64,000 bases of DNA from NCBI RefSeq assembly GCF_900129865.1, contig NZ_FQXD01000001.1, positions 1-64,000 on the forward strand, written 5' to 3'. Source of the stretch: Virgibacillus chiguensis. Lineage in GTDB: Bacteria; Bacillota; Bacilli; Bacillales; Amphibacillaceae. The notes beneath the pieces are model-generated. The model searched no databases and was not told the origin of the DNA. It worked only from the letters and a program-made list of their open reading frames with translations. Shown here piece after piece: positions 26,333-34,750 of the stretch (position 1 is its first letter; each line of letters starts with the position of its first letter). Both the position numbers and the translations under genes were made by a program.

Positions 26333-26347
26333 GGTGACAGCTCCTTT

Positions 26348-26572
26348 TCATTTCTTGTTCTTTTCAGGTACCAGATCAATGCCACCTGGATGAAAAGGGT
26401 GACATTTGCTAATTCGCTTTACTGTTAGATAGGTACCTTTAACAACACCAAATCGTTTGTAGGCTTCGAGTCCATATTCAGAGCAAGTAGGGAAAAATCG
26501 GCAACTCGGCGGTTTAAAAGGACTGATAGCAGTACGGTAAAATTTTATCAAACCGATAAAGATATATTTCAT
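26348..26572 (-). CDS. yidD: Membrane protein insertion efficiency factor YidD
   Basis: 74 aa. [20 protein letters not shown] and the later CHPFHPGG are the invariant YidD motifs. It assists YidC/SpoIIIJ-mediated membrane protein insertion at the inner face of the membrane. AAGAAGG lies upstream of ATG. Located 17 bp after folE2 on the same strand. Confidence 0.95.
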   Translation of the reverse strand: MKYIFIGLIKFYRTAISPFKPPSCRFFPTCSEYGLEAYKRFGVVKGTYLTVKRISKCHPFHPGGIDLVPEKNKK

Positions 26573-26589
26573 AATAACCCTTCTTTATC

Positions 26590-27525
26590 TCAAATACCCT
26601 TGGTCTTATCATAAGTGATTTCAGCAATCGCATCGTGCATATGAATAGATTCTTCATTTTGGCAAGTTACTTTAAACTTTTCAATAAATGGCGTTTCATA
26701 TAAATCAGCAGCTATTAAACGAACCATATCTTCGACAAAACGCGGATTTTCATATGCTTGTTCTGTAACAAATTTTTCATCCGTTCGTTTTAAGATAGGA
26801 TGTAATCGAGCGCTTGCGTTACTTTCTGCTGCCTCAAGCAAGACTTTTTTCCAATCAAGATCTTCTTCTTGATAATCATCACTAACTCTTATTTCCATTG
26901 TAACATTACCACGCTGGTTATGAGCGCTATATTCACTTATTTCTTTAGAGCAAGGGCATAGTGTAGTAATGGATACACCTAAAGATAATTGAATATGGAA
27001 TCCTTTTGTTTCATGGTATTCCATTTTAATACTCGCATTAGCGTGATTTAAGCCAATAAGACTTGTGTCAGGGGCTTGTCTTTCAAAAAACCAAGGAAAG
27101 CTTACTTCTATTGTTGCATCTTGTTGTTCAACTCTTTTGGCCATATCTTTTGTGAATTTTTTTAATAATTCTAGGTCCGTAGAGAACCCATTTTTTTGGT
27201 AACTTGCTAATTGTTCAATAAAGCGACTCATGTTTGTGCCTTTGTTCGTTTGTTTTAAGCTGGAAGTGAATGTGAATTCTGCGACACTTGTTTGTGTGTA
27301 CGGTGGCATGAAACTATATATCAAAATAGGGTGTTTTACCTTTGTAACCCCAACCGCATCTAGATCAAATAAAAAATCTTTTTTTGTATTCTGTAAATCC
27401 GCCATATGCATTTTATCAACAGGTTTTGTTTTTGGGGCAGGCTTTACAGAACCAAATAGTTGATGGCGCTTTTCTTTAGAAGGTAATTGTTTTACTGGAA
27501 GAGCCTTTGCCTGATGTTTCATCAT
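26590..27525 (-). CDS. folE2: GTP cyclohydrolase FolE2 (type IB)
   Basis: 311 aa. It converts GTP to 7,8-dihydroneopterin triphosphate, first step of folate synthesis, and unlike FolE can use metals other than zinc. The conserved Cys190 and Cys192 (TLCPCSKEISEY) and the Glu/His-rich C-terminal half are visible, and the length fits. The ribosome site AAGGGGG precedes two adjacent ATGs. The promoter carries a Zur-like operator, in line with the known induction of folE2 (yciA) under zinc starvation in B. subtilis. Confidence 0.95.
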   Translation of the reverse strand: MMKHQAKALPVKQLPSKEKRHQLFGSVKPAPKTKPVDKMHMADLQNTKKDFLFDLDAVGVTKVKHPILIYSFMPPYTQTSVAEFTFTSSLKQTNKGTNMSRFIEQLASYQKNGFSTDLELLKKFTKDMAKRVEQQDATIEVSFPWFFERQAPDTSLIGLNHANASIKMEYHETKGFHIQLSLGVSITTLCPCSKEISEYSAHNQRGNVTMEIRVSDDYQEEDLDWKKVLLEAAESNASARLHPILKRTDEKFVTEQAYENPRFVEDMVRLIAADLYETPFIEKFKVTCQNEESIHMHDAIAEITYDKTKGI

Positions 27526-27551
27526 ATTGCCCCCTTTCTCTATATTGTTAA

Positions 27552-27580
27552 AGTATACGTTACGACGTAATGATAATCAA
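27552..27580 (-). promoter_or_regulatory. folE2 promoter with putative Zur operator
   Basis: On the minus strand TTGATT and TATACT are exactly 17 bp apart. The spacer and -35 contain GATTATCATTACG, close to one arm plus centre of the Zur consensus TCGTAATNATTACGA. Zinc-loaded Zur bound here would block the promoter. Confidence 0.5.
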
Positions 27581-27644
27581 TTTTTAGGTTCTATTTCTTA
27601 TTAAGAGTTTTTTTGCTGCAACAAGTTTAATTAAAAGTAAGTAA

Positions 27645-27679
27645 ATGCCCTCCTTTATGTCTCAATAAAGCAAGGGCAT
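27645..27679 (-). terminator. Hairpin between plsY and folE2 (minus strand)
   Basis: ATGCCCT/AGGGCAT with an inner CTTTA/TAAAG stem, followed on the minus strand by a T-rich TTACTTACTTTTA. Probably the plsY terminator, although it lies about 200 bp after the gene. Confidence 0.6.
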
Positions 27680-27882
27680 CATCTAAGTTTTACAAAAATA
27701 TGCTATGATAAAAAACGATAACTTTTGCATAAACAGTAATGACATGCTAAAGTCTTTTAAACAAAATAAAATGCATTTTTCAAAGTAACTACAAAGAAAC
27801 GTTATTTTTTCAAGTTCTAGCTATAGTTTTCTCGTTATGAATTGTAACAAAGTATAGTGCATTAGATAATCATGTTATGTAG

Positions 27883-28464
27883 CTACATCCACGTAATTTT
27901 TGGCTCTGTTTTGTTCTTTATTCGCTTTAAATTTTCCCGATGTCTATATATCACGAAAATAGTTAATAGTGATGTAACGATAATTAATCCTGTATTTTGA
28001 AAAACAAAAGAAAGAATAACTGTTATGACTCCAGTAATAATGGAGGAAAGCGACACATATTTAGAAATATACAAGCTAATAATGAAAGTTGATATCATCA
28101 ATAAAAATAATAGTGGATTAATACCTAAAATGATTCCTGCAGACGTTGCAACCGCTTTTCCACCTTTCATTTTAGCAAAAATCGGGTACGTGTGGCCAAT
28201 AACGGCGAACAGTCCAATAATAAGTCTGTGTACATCAGCGTCAAATATTAGGGGGATGAGTGTTGCTGCAGTCCCTTTTAAAATGTCAGCTAAAGTTACA
28301 ATGATTCCAGCTTTTATACCTAATACACGAAAGGTGTTGGTTGCTCCTAAATTTCCACTTCCATGTTGTCGTACATCTTTGTTATATCCAACCTTACCAA
28401 CGATAAGCGCTGAAGGGATTGAACCAAGTAAATAGGCTATAAAAGCAAACAGAACAAATTCCAT
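27883..28464 (-). CDS. plsY: Glycerol-3-phosphate acyltransferase PlsY
   Basis: 193 aa, five membrane helices. It transfers an acyl group from acyl-phosphate to glycerol-3-phosphate, making lysophosphatidic acid. The three PlsY motifs are visible: [27 protein letters not shown] and the glycine-rich [15 protein letters not shown]. The gene is divergent from the parE side as in B. subtilis (yneS), but an ABC system now lies between them. I saw no clear ribosome site in front of the ATG beyond GGAAA. Confidence 0.96.
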   Translation of the reverse strand: MEFVLFAFIAYLLGSIPSALIVGKVGYNKDVRQHGSGNLGATNTFRVLGIKAGIIVTLADILKGTAATLIPLIFDADVHRLIIGLFAVIGHTYPIFAKMKGGKAVATSAGIILGINPLLFLLMISTFIISLYISKYVSLSSIITGVITVILSFVFQNTGLIIVTSLLTIFVIYRHRENLKRIKNKTEPKITWM

Positions 28465-28549
28465 ATTTTATTTCCCTACTTTCCGTATATGATGTTATTT
28501 ATTTCGGATGTATAGTGCTGCATGATTCCAACCTCAAAACTCAGAAGAT

Positions 28550-28717
28550 ATGACTAAACAAGTATCAGTAGAGATAACAGTACCTAAATCCCATATTCGT
28601 TTAGAGTATACGATTAGGCTACTAAACAAATTGAAGATTTTACCGCACTACGATTATTACAACGAAGTATATGATAGGGCTTCTGATGAATACCATGCAA
28701 CTTACAAAATATATTAG
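28550..28717 (+). CDS. Possible 55-aa protein
   Basis: The frame reads MTKQVSVEITVPKSHIRLEY, then TIRLLNKLKILPHYDYYNEV. Its composition is convincingly protein-like, with a strand followed by two charged helices. However no ribosome site precedes the ATG. It may be a small gene, or the tail of one whose start has decayed. Not recognised. Confidence 0.35.
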   Translation: MTKQVSVEITVPKSHIRLEYTIRLLNKLKILPHYDYYNEVYDRASDEYHATYKIY

Positions 28718-29030
28718 TGCTGTTCTTTATTTTAGCATGAAGTTTATAAATTAAGAACAGTTAATTCATATACTAGGTTTCTTCGTTTTGTATAAGGGGT
28801 ATTACATAAGCATTGAAATTGTTAATTAAAGAATCCTATGATTGTTTACTAGAATATGGTATTGTTTGTGTTTGAGGCTCGCTTTAAAAGATGACAGCAT
28901 TCATACTACAATAATTATAACCAGTTTACAACTAGGCAGAAACCGAACTTTTAGCTAATAAGACTTGACGAAAAAAAATCTAGCTAAGAAAGCGGAACCC
29001 TTCTAACTGAACGTAGATCATAGTTAATAC
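28718..29030. other. Intergenic region upstream of the ABC transporter operon
   Basis: No gene seen. No clear operator could be identified by eye. Confidence 0.5.
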
Positions 29031-29047
29031 ATATATGGAGGCTTGTT

Positions 29048-30115
29048 ATGATTGAATTTAACCAAGTTTACAAAGCATATCTAGATGGAACAGAAGCTGT
29101 AAAAGATATTTCTTTCCAAGTCGAAAAAGGAGAATTTATTACTTTAATTGGCCCAAGTGGTTGTGGTAAAACAACAACAATTAAAATGGTTAATCGACTA
29201 ATGGAACCAACTTCAGGTGACATCTATATAAAAGGAGAAAATATTAGCGCATTTCCAATTGACCAGTTACGGTGGAATATTGGTTACGTACTACAAGAAA
29301 TAGCTTTATTTCCTCATATGACCATAGAAGAAAATATCGCAGTTGTTCCTGAATTAAAAAAATGGGATCGACGACGAATTCAAAATCGATCTAAGGAACT
29401 ATTAGAGATGGTCGGTCTTGACCCATCCATGTATAAGAAAAAACTGCCAGCCGAACTTTCTGGTGGTCAGCAACAGCGTATTGGAGTTATTCGTGCTTTG
29501 GCAGGTGATCCGGATATTATATTGATGGATGAGCCATTTAGTGCCTTAGATCCGATCAGTAGGCAGCAATTACAAACAGATATCCAAAGATTACAACAAG
29601 AAGTGAAAAAAACCATTTTGTTTGTTACCCATGATATAAAAGAAGCAATGGCATTAGGGGATCGTGTTTGTTTAATGAATGAAGGGAAAATTGTACAGTT
29701 TGATACACCAGACAATCTCGTACGTCACCCGAAAACTACATTTGTAAAAGAATTCACTGGTAAAAGTCAGTCACCTTGGGACACACCTGTGGAAACAATT
29801 GCTTCTTCTGCAAGAAAACATATATTAAGCCGAACTGCTTTGAAACAAGGAGAATATGACCCTAACCTACTATATATAATAGCGGATGAAAATAATAATT
29901 ATGTTGGTATGGTGAAACAAGGTAGGAAGATGGAAGGCGTACAACTACAACATAATCTTCCTTTATCAGAGGTGGTCCATGTGACAGAAGAAGTAGACCA
30001 AGATTTCTTTCCAATAGTAAAAGAAAATAAACTTGTTGGAGTGTTTCAATTTAGAGATACGGTTGCGTATTTAAAAGATCAGTCCCTGTTTGCAGGGGGA
30101 TCAGAAGATGAATGA
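29048..30115 (+). CDS. ABC transporter ATP-binding protein (OpuCA/EgtV type)
   Basis: 355 aa. Walker A GPSGCGKTTT (about 36-45), signature LSGGQQQRIGV (about 138), Walker B IILMDEPFSALDP and the H-loop THDIKEAM are intact. The C-terminal 110 residues form a CBS-like regulatory module, as in glycine betaine/carnitine ATPases, where it senses ionic strength. GGAGG lies 7 bases before ATG. It overlaps the permease gene by 8 bp. Powers uptake of a quaternary amine or a related compound. Confidence 0.9.
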   Translation: MIEFNQVYKAYLDGTEAVKDISFQVEKGEFITLIGPSGCGKTTTIKMVNRLMEPTSGDIYIKGENISAFPIDQLRWNIGYVLQEIALFPHMTIEENIAVVPELKKWDRRRIQNRSKELLEMVGLDPSMYKKKLPAELSGGQQQRIGVIRALAGDPDIILMDEPFSALDPISRQQLQTDIQRLQQEVKKTILFVTHDIKEAMALGDRVCLMNEGKIVQFDTPDNLVRHPKTTFVKEFTGKSQSPWDTPVETIASSARKHILSRTALKQGEYDPNLLYIIADENNNYVGMVKQGRKMEGVQLQHNLPLSEVVHVTEEVDQDFFPIVKENKLVGVFQFRDTVAYLKDQSLFAGGSEDE

Positions 30116-31631
30116 GTTTGTAAATGCATTTCAAAACCGACAAGGATTGCTTGCTGAAACCATTTGGGAGCATTTACAAATATCACTTATTGCTTTAATC
30201 ATCGCTATTTTAATCGCTGTTCCTTTAGGGCTCTTGTTAACAAGATATCCTAAAATAGCTGAACCGGTCATAGGTCTTACAGCTATTTTACAGACTATTC
30301 CAAGTTTAGCGGTGTTAGCATTTTTAATTCCTTTTTTCGGTATTGGGACGCTACCAGCTGTTATCGCTTTAACTGCTTACGGTTTACTGCCAATTTTACG
30401 AAATAGTTATACTGGGATTAAAGAAGTAGATCAAGCTTATATTGAAGCAGCAACAGGCATGGGGATGAATTCTTATAAGCGGTTAATAAAAGTTGAATTA
30501 CCTATTGCGATGCCAGTATTAATGGCAGGAGTTCGGACATCTATGGTTTTAATTGTTGGAACAACTACATTAGCCGCTTTAATTGGCGCTGGCGGTTTAG
30601 GAGAAATTATTCTATTAGGCTTAGACCGTGGAGCTGATGTTAATCTAATTTTATTAGGAGCTATACCTGCCGCTTTACTTGCAATTGTACTCGATGTCAT
30701 TTTACGGTGGTTTGAACGAGTTTCTAAGAAAGCAGGCATTAAAACGTTGTTAGTTATGTTACTACTTGCTATATGTATTGTTATCGCTCCATTCGTTATC
30801 CAAATGGAAGAAAAGGAAGACATCGTGATCGGTGGAAAATTAGGGGCTGAGCCTACTATTTTAATGAATATGTACAAGCTCTTAATAGAAGAGGAAATGA
30901 ATTTAAACGTTACCCTAAAGCCAAATCTTGGAAAAACAGCATTTGTGTTTGAGGCATTGGAACAAGGGAGTATTGATGTTTATCCTGAATTTACAGGAAC
31001 AGCCATTGTTACTCATTTAGAAGAAGAGACAACTAGCCAAAATGAACTAGAAGTGTATCAACAAGCCAAAGATGGAATGGAAGAGGCATTTGATATGGCA
31101 TATTTACAGCCGATGGATTATAATAATACGTACACCGTTGCAACGACAAAAGAAATAGCTGATCAATACAACTTGCAAACAATGGAAGACATTAAACAAG
31201 TAGAAGAACAGTTGATTGCAGGATTTACATTGGAATTTAAGGACAGATACGATGGGTATGTTGGAATGCAGGATGTTTATGAGCTGGACATTGCAGATGT
31301 TAACACAATGGATCCTGGTTTGCGACAGGAAGCCATAACATCCGGTGAAGTTGATCTCATTGATGCATATGCAACAGATAGTTACATGGAAGAGCTTGGT
31401 TTAGTTGCTTTAGAAGATACGAAAAGTTTATTTCCTCCTTATCAAGGAGCACCTCTTTTACGTAACGATACGTTAGAAAAACACCCTGGACTAGAGCGAG
31501 TTTTAAATCAGCTTGGAGGTAAAATAACGGATCAACAAATGAGGGAAATGAATTATCTTGTGGACTATGAAGATCAGTCACCTGAAAAAGTTGCTAAAGA
31601 TTTTTTAACAGATCAGGGATTATTACAATAA
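30108..31631 (+). CDS. Fused permease and substrate-binding protein (OpuC/BusB/EgtU type)
   Basis: About 507 aa. An N-terminal permease with six helices carries the binding-protein-dependent inner-membrane motif (EAATGMGMNSYKRLIKVELP). After a further helix at about 210-230 a substrate-binding domain begins (IVIGGKLGAEPTILMNMYKL) with GSIDVYPEFTGT, typical of OpuC, BilE and the ergothioneine transporter EgtU. The binding domain faces outside and is tethered. ATG at 30108 follows AGGGGGA; the longer frame from 30090 is unsupported. Substrate could be glycine betaine, carnitine, choline or ergothioneine; sequence reading cannot decide. Confidence 0.88.
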   Translation: MNEFVNAFQNRQGLLAETIWEHLQISLIALIIAILIAVPLGLLLTRYPKIAEPVIGLTAILQTIPSLAVLAFLIPFFGIGTLPAVIALTAYGLLPILRNSYTGIKEVDQAYIEAATGMGMNSYKRLIKVELPIAMPVLMAGVRTSMVLIVGTTTLAALIGAGGLGEIILLGLDRGADVNLILLGAIPAALLAIVLDVILRWFERVSKKAGIKTLLVMLLLAICIVIAPFVIQMEEKEDIVIGGKLGAEPTILMNMYKLLIEEEMNLNVTLKPNLGKTAFVFEALEQGSIDVYPEFTGTAIVTHLEEETTSQNELEVYQQAKDGMEEAFDMAYLQPMDYNNTYTVATTKEIADQYNLQTMEDIKQVEEQLIAGFTLEFKDRYDGYVGMQDVYELDIADVNTMDPGLRQEAITSGEVDLIDAYATDSYMEELGLVALEDTKSLFPPYQGAPLLRNDTLEKHPGLERVLNQLGGKITDQQMREMNYLVDYEDQSPEKVAKDFLTDQGLLQ

Positions 31632-31703
31632 CGGGAAGGCTCTCGCCTAATCGTCTGCATCGCTAAGGTGTGACTTAAAGAATGCTTACAAAGAAGACCA
31701 TTT

Positions 31704-31754
31704 AGGTGCTGTTACCTCTTCATTTCTCGTCTCAGCAGGAATCTTATAGCACCT
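31704..31754 (+). terminator. Possible hairpin after the ABC operon
   Basis: AGGTGCT and AGCACCT flank a 37-base loop, then TATTTTGGG. Weak. GATAAAAT just after it may be the yneT -10. Confidence 0.35.
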
Positions 31755-31785
31755 TATTTTGGGATAAAATGAAGGAGGTCATTAT

Positions 31786-32202
31786 ATGACTTGGGAAAAC
31801 CCAACAAATGAAGAACTGAAGCAGATTCTAGCTACAGCTAAAACAATTGCCGTTGTTGGATTATCAAATAATCCAGAACGAACATCTTACCAAATTGCTA
31901 AGATTATGCAACAAGAAGGGTATAAAATTATTCCTGTAAACCCCACTGTAGAGGAAGTGCTTGGGGAAAAAGCCTATACGTCGTTGTCAGAAGTACCTGA
32001 TTCGATAGATATTATTAATGTGTTTCGCAAACCAGAATTTTTACCAGAAATTGCACAACAAGCTGTAAAAACAAATTGTAGGGTTTTTTGGGCTCAACAA
32101 GGTATTGTTAATGAAGAAGCATATTATTACTTAAAGCATCATGACTTTACTGTTATTATGGATTTATGTATTAAAGTAGTCCATGCTGTGTTGGTAAAAT
32201 AA
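31786..32202 (+). CDS. yneT: CoA-binding domain protein YneT
   Basis: 138 aa Rossmann-like CoA_binding family: TIAVVGLSNNPERTSYQIAK near the start and YKIIPVNPTVEEVLGEKAY. It resembles the N-terminal domain of succinyl-CoA synthetase alpha but has no ligase part. GAAGGAGG 8 bases before ATG. In B. subtilis yneT also precedes parE. Function unknown. Confidence 0.93.
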   Translation: MTWENPTNEELKQILATAKTIAVVGLSNNPERTSYQIAKIMQQEGYKIIPVNPTVEEVLGEKAYTSLSEVPDSIDIINVFRKPEFLPEIAQQAVKTNCRVFWAQQGIVNEEAYYYLKHHDFTVIMDLCIKVVHAVLVK

Positions 32203-32210
32203 TAGGTAGA

Positions 32211-32244
32211 ACAAAAGGGTGACAACAATATGTCATCCTTTTGT
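32211..32244 (+). terminator. Terminator after yneT
   Basis: ACAAAAGGGTGACA with TGTCATCCTTTTGT, then TTGTTTAATTTTTT. Confidence 0.88.
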
Positions 32245-32700
32245 TTGTTTAATTTTTTACATAGGTGAGAAAAGGCTTTGTTCTCTAAAGATGATCGCAC
32301 AACTTAAAAGTAAAGGAAGAATAAGGGGATTAATCTCTCTCCATAGCATTTTAATATATACTTATTTTATATTAACGAGTGGGACAAAAACCTCGTCAAT
32401 GATTGAAAGGGACAGCGATTTCGCATGTTTAAATGAGAGTCATTCTTGCAATATGAGCAACTTGTCTCTATAGTATAATAAGTAACGGGGCTTAAAATAG
32501 GAAGATGGAATGCAGTTAAAATTATGAATGCTTCATAGCAACGAATTGACCGTTACATTAAAATAAGAGAAGTTTTCCCCACTTTTATTATGGAGCAATA
32601 AACTTATAGATATGTTCAAATTGAAATTTAACGCTTTTCTCTAATTACAATAGAAGTGTGCTGTTTATAGTAAGAAAAGGTTCTTTACCAGTGCAGTAAC
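32245..32700. other. Gap upstream of parE with a possible dispersed repeat
   Basis: No supported gene. The stretch GAGTGGGACAAAAACCTC at about 32379 resembles G+C-richer repeats (GTGGGACAGAAAC type) that occur between genes in several Firmicutes. An 84-codon frame at 32219 starts inside the yneT terminator and has no ribosome site. Confidence 0.4.
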
Positions 32701-32720
32701 TTCTTTCTTCTTTACATATG

Positions 32721-32742
32721 CAAACGTTCGTTCTAATATAAT
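32721..32742 (+). promoter_or_regulatory. LexA box and -10 of the parE-parC promoter
   Basis: CAAACGTTCGTTCT at 32721-32734 has the same form as LexA box 1 of lexA, and is followed at once by TATAAT at 32737. TTTACA at 32711 is a possible -35 with a long spacer. parE-parC belongs to the B. subtilis LexA regulon. Confidence 0.65.
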
Positions 32743-32772
32743 ACATACAGTAATGAAAGGAGCAGGTACGGC

Positions 32773-34731
32773 GTGACAAAACAAGCTAATTCATATAGCG
32801 ATGACTCGATTCAAGTTCTAGAAGGCCTTGAGGCTGTACGAAAACGACCTGGAATGTATATTGGAAGTACAGATCTTCGAGGACTGCATCATCTTGTGTT
32901 TGAAATAGTAGATAATGCGGTAGATGAGGCTTTGGCTGGGTTTGGGGATGTCATTAAAGTAATGATACATAAGGATAATAGCATTTCCGTAACAGATTAT
33001 GGACGAGGAATTCCTACAGGCATGCATCGTTCAGGAAAACCAACTCCTGAAGTTATTTTTACGATTTTACATGCAGGAGGTAAATTCGGGCAAGGCGGTT
33101 ATAAAACAAGCGGGGGTTTACATGGAGTTGGTGCTTCGGTAGTAAATGCTTTGTCGGAATGGCTTGAAGTAACGATTCATCGAGATGGGCATAAATATTT
33201 TCAGCGATTTGAAAATGGAGGTAAACCTGTTGGGACTTTGGAGAAAAAAGGAACAACAAAGCTAACTGGTTCGATTATTCATTTTAAACCTGACCCTACT
33301 ATTTTTACTTCTACAGTTTATGATTTTGAGACTCTATCAGAGCGTTTACGAGAAGCAGCTTTTTTATTAAAAGGTCTAACTATTGAATTACATGATGTAA
33401 GATATCATCAAGTAGAGAAATACCAATTTCCAGATGGGTTAAAAGCGTTTGTAAATTATTTAAATGAGGAAAAGGATACACTTCATCCGGTTGTAGCTTT
33501 TGAAGGTGAACAACAAGGTATTGAGGTTGATTTTGCGTTTCAGTTTAATGATGGCTTTGCAGAGAGTATGCTGTCGTTTGTTAATCATGTTCGTACGAAA
33601 GATGGTGGAACGCATGAATCTGGGGCGCGAACGGCAATTACAAGAACATTTAACGATTATGCAAAGCGGACAGAACTGTTAAAAGAAAAAGATAAAAATC
33701 TAGAAGGTACAGATATACGTGAAGGATTTACATCCATTGTCTCGGTACGTGTGCCTGAAGATAAATTACAATTTGAAGGTCAGACGAAAGGGAAATTAGG
33801 TACTCCTGAAGCAAGATCTGTAGTAGATGCCGTTGTTTCTTCAAAATTGACTTTTTTCCTTGAAGAGAACCCAGATATCGCCAATTTGCTCATTAAAAAA
33901 GCGATAAAAGCAAAGGAAGCGAGGGAGGCAGCTCGAAAAGCAAGGGAAGAAGCGAGAACAGGAAAAAAGCGAAAAAAGAGAGAAACTCTGCTTAGCGGAA
34001 AGCTTACTCCTGCTCAATCAAAAAATGCAAAACGAAATGAATTATACCTTGTAGAGGGAGATTCAGCAGGAGGCTCTGCTAAGCAAGGAAGAGACCGCAA
34101 GTTTCAAGCAGTACTTCCGTTACGGGGGAAAGTAATTAATACAGAAAAAGCTAAATTGGAAGATGTTTTTAAGAATGAAGAAATCTCAACGATTATCCAT
34201 ACAATTGGTGCTGGTGTAGGCGGTGACTTCGATTTAGAGGATGTTCAATATGATAAAGTTATTATTATGACTGACGCAGACACGGATGGAGCACATATTC
34301 AAGTTTTATTGCTCACATTTTTTTATCGCTATATGCGCCCACTTGTAGAAGCTGGAAAAGTCTATATTGCACTTCCCCCTTTATATCAAATTGCTAAAGG
34401 GAAAGGAAAAAAGAGACAAGTAGCCTATGCGTGGGATGAACAAGAAATGAAACGAGTCGCTAAAGAATTTAAAAATGGCTATTCATTACAACGCTATAAA
34501 GGTTTAGGAGAAATGAATGCAGATCAACTTTGGGAGACGACTATGAACCCTGAATCCCGAACGTTAATTCGTGTTACTATTGATGATTTAGCTCGTGCTG
34601 AACGTAGAGTAACAACATTAATGGGGGATAAAGTAGAACCACGAAGAAAATGGATTGAAGGCAATGTTGAATTCGGTTTGGATGATGATTCCAATATTTT
34701 AGAAAATGATAAAATTTATACAGATGAATAA
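32773..34731 (+). CDS. parE: DNA topoisomerase IV subunit B
   Basis: 652 aa. GHKL ATPase domain (EIVDNAVDEALAG, GRGIPTGMH, HAGGKFGQGGYKTSGGLHGV), transducer, then TOPRIM with EGDSAGGSAKQGRDR and DADTDGAHIQVL, and the C-terminal RYKGLGEMN. ParE hydrolyses ATP to drive strand passage when separating linked chromosomes. GTG start with AAAGGAG 10 bases upstream. parC follows after 19 bp. Confidence 0.97.
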   Translation: MTKQANSYSDDSIQVLEGLEAVRKRPGMYIGSTDLRGLHHLVFEIVDNAVDEALAGFGDVIKVMIHKDNSISVTDYGRGIPTGMHRSGKPTPEVIFTILHAGGKFGQGGYKTSGGLHGVGASVVNALSEWLEVTIHRDGHKYFQRFENGGKPVGTLEKKGTTKLTGSIIHFKPDPTIFTSTVYDFETLSERLREAAFLLKGLTIELHDVRYHQVEKYQFPDGLKAFVNYLNEEKDTLHPVVAFEGEQQGIEVDFAFQFNDGFAESMLSFVNHVRTKDGGTHESGARTAITRTFNDYAKRTELLKEKDKNLEGTDIREGFTSIVSVRVPEDKLQFEGQTKGKLGTPEARSVVDAVVSSKLTFFLEENPDIANLLIKKAIKAKEAREAARKAREEARTGKKRKKRETLLSGKLTPAQSKNAKRNELYLVEGDSAGGSAKQGRDRKFQAVLPLRGKVINTEKAKLEDVFKNEEISTIIHTIGAGVGGDFDLEDVQYDKVIIMTDADTDGAHIQVLLLTFFYRYMRPLVEAGKVYIALPPLYQIAKGKGKKRQVAYAWDEQEMKRVAKEFKNGYSLQRYKGLGEMNADQLWETTMNPESRTLIRVTIDDLARAERRVTTLMGDKVEPRRKWIEGNVEFGLDDDSNILENDKIYTDE

Positions 34732-34750
34732 ATTTTAAGGAGGGCTCGGT

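Noticed and set aside
27541-27720. Tetrahydrofolate or other riboswitch upstream of folE2
   Set aside because: The hairpin at 27645 is followed by a T-rich tail and lies upstream of the folE2 promoter, so it reads as a terminator for plsY.
32219-32473. 84-codon plus-strand frame between yneT and parE
   Set aside because: It starts inside the yneT terminator, has no ribosome site and no protein-like pattern.
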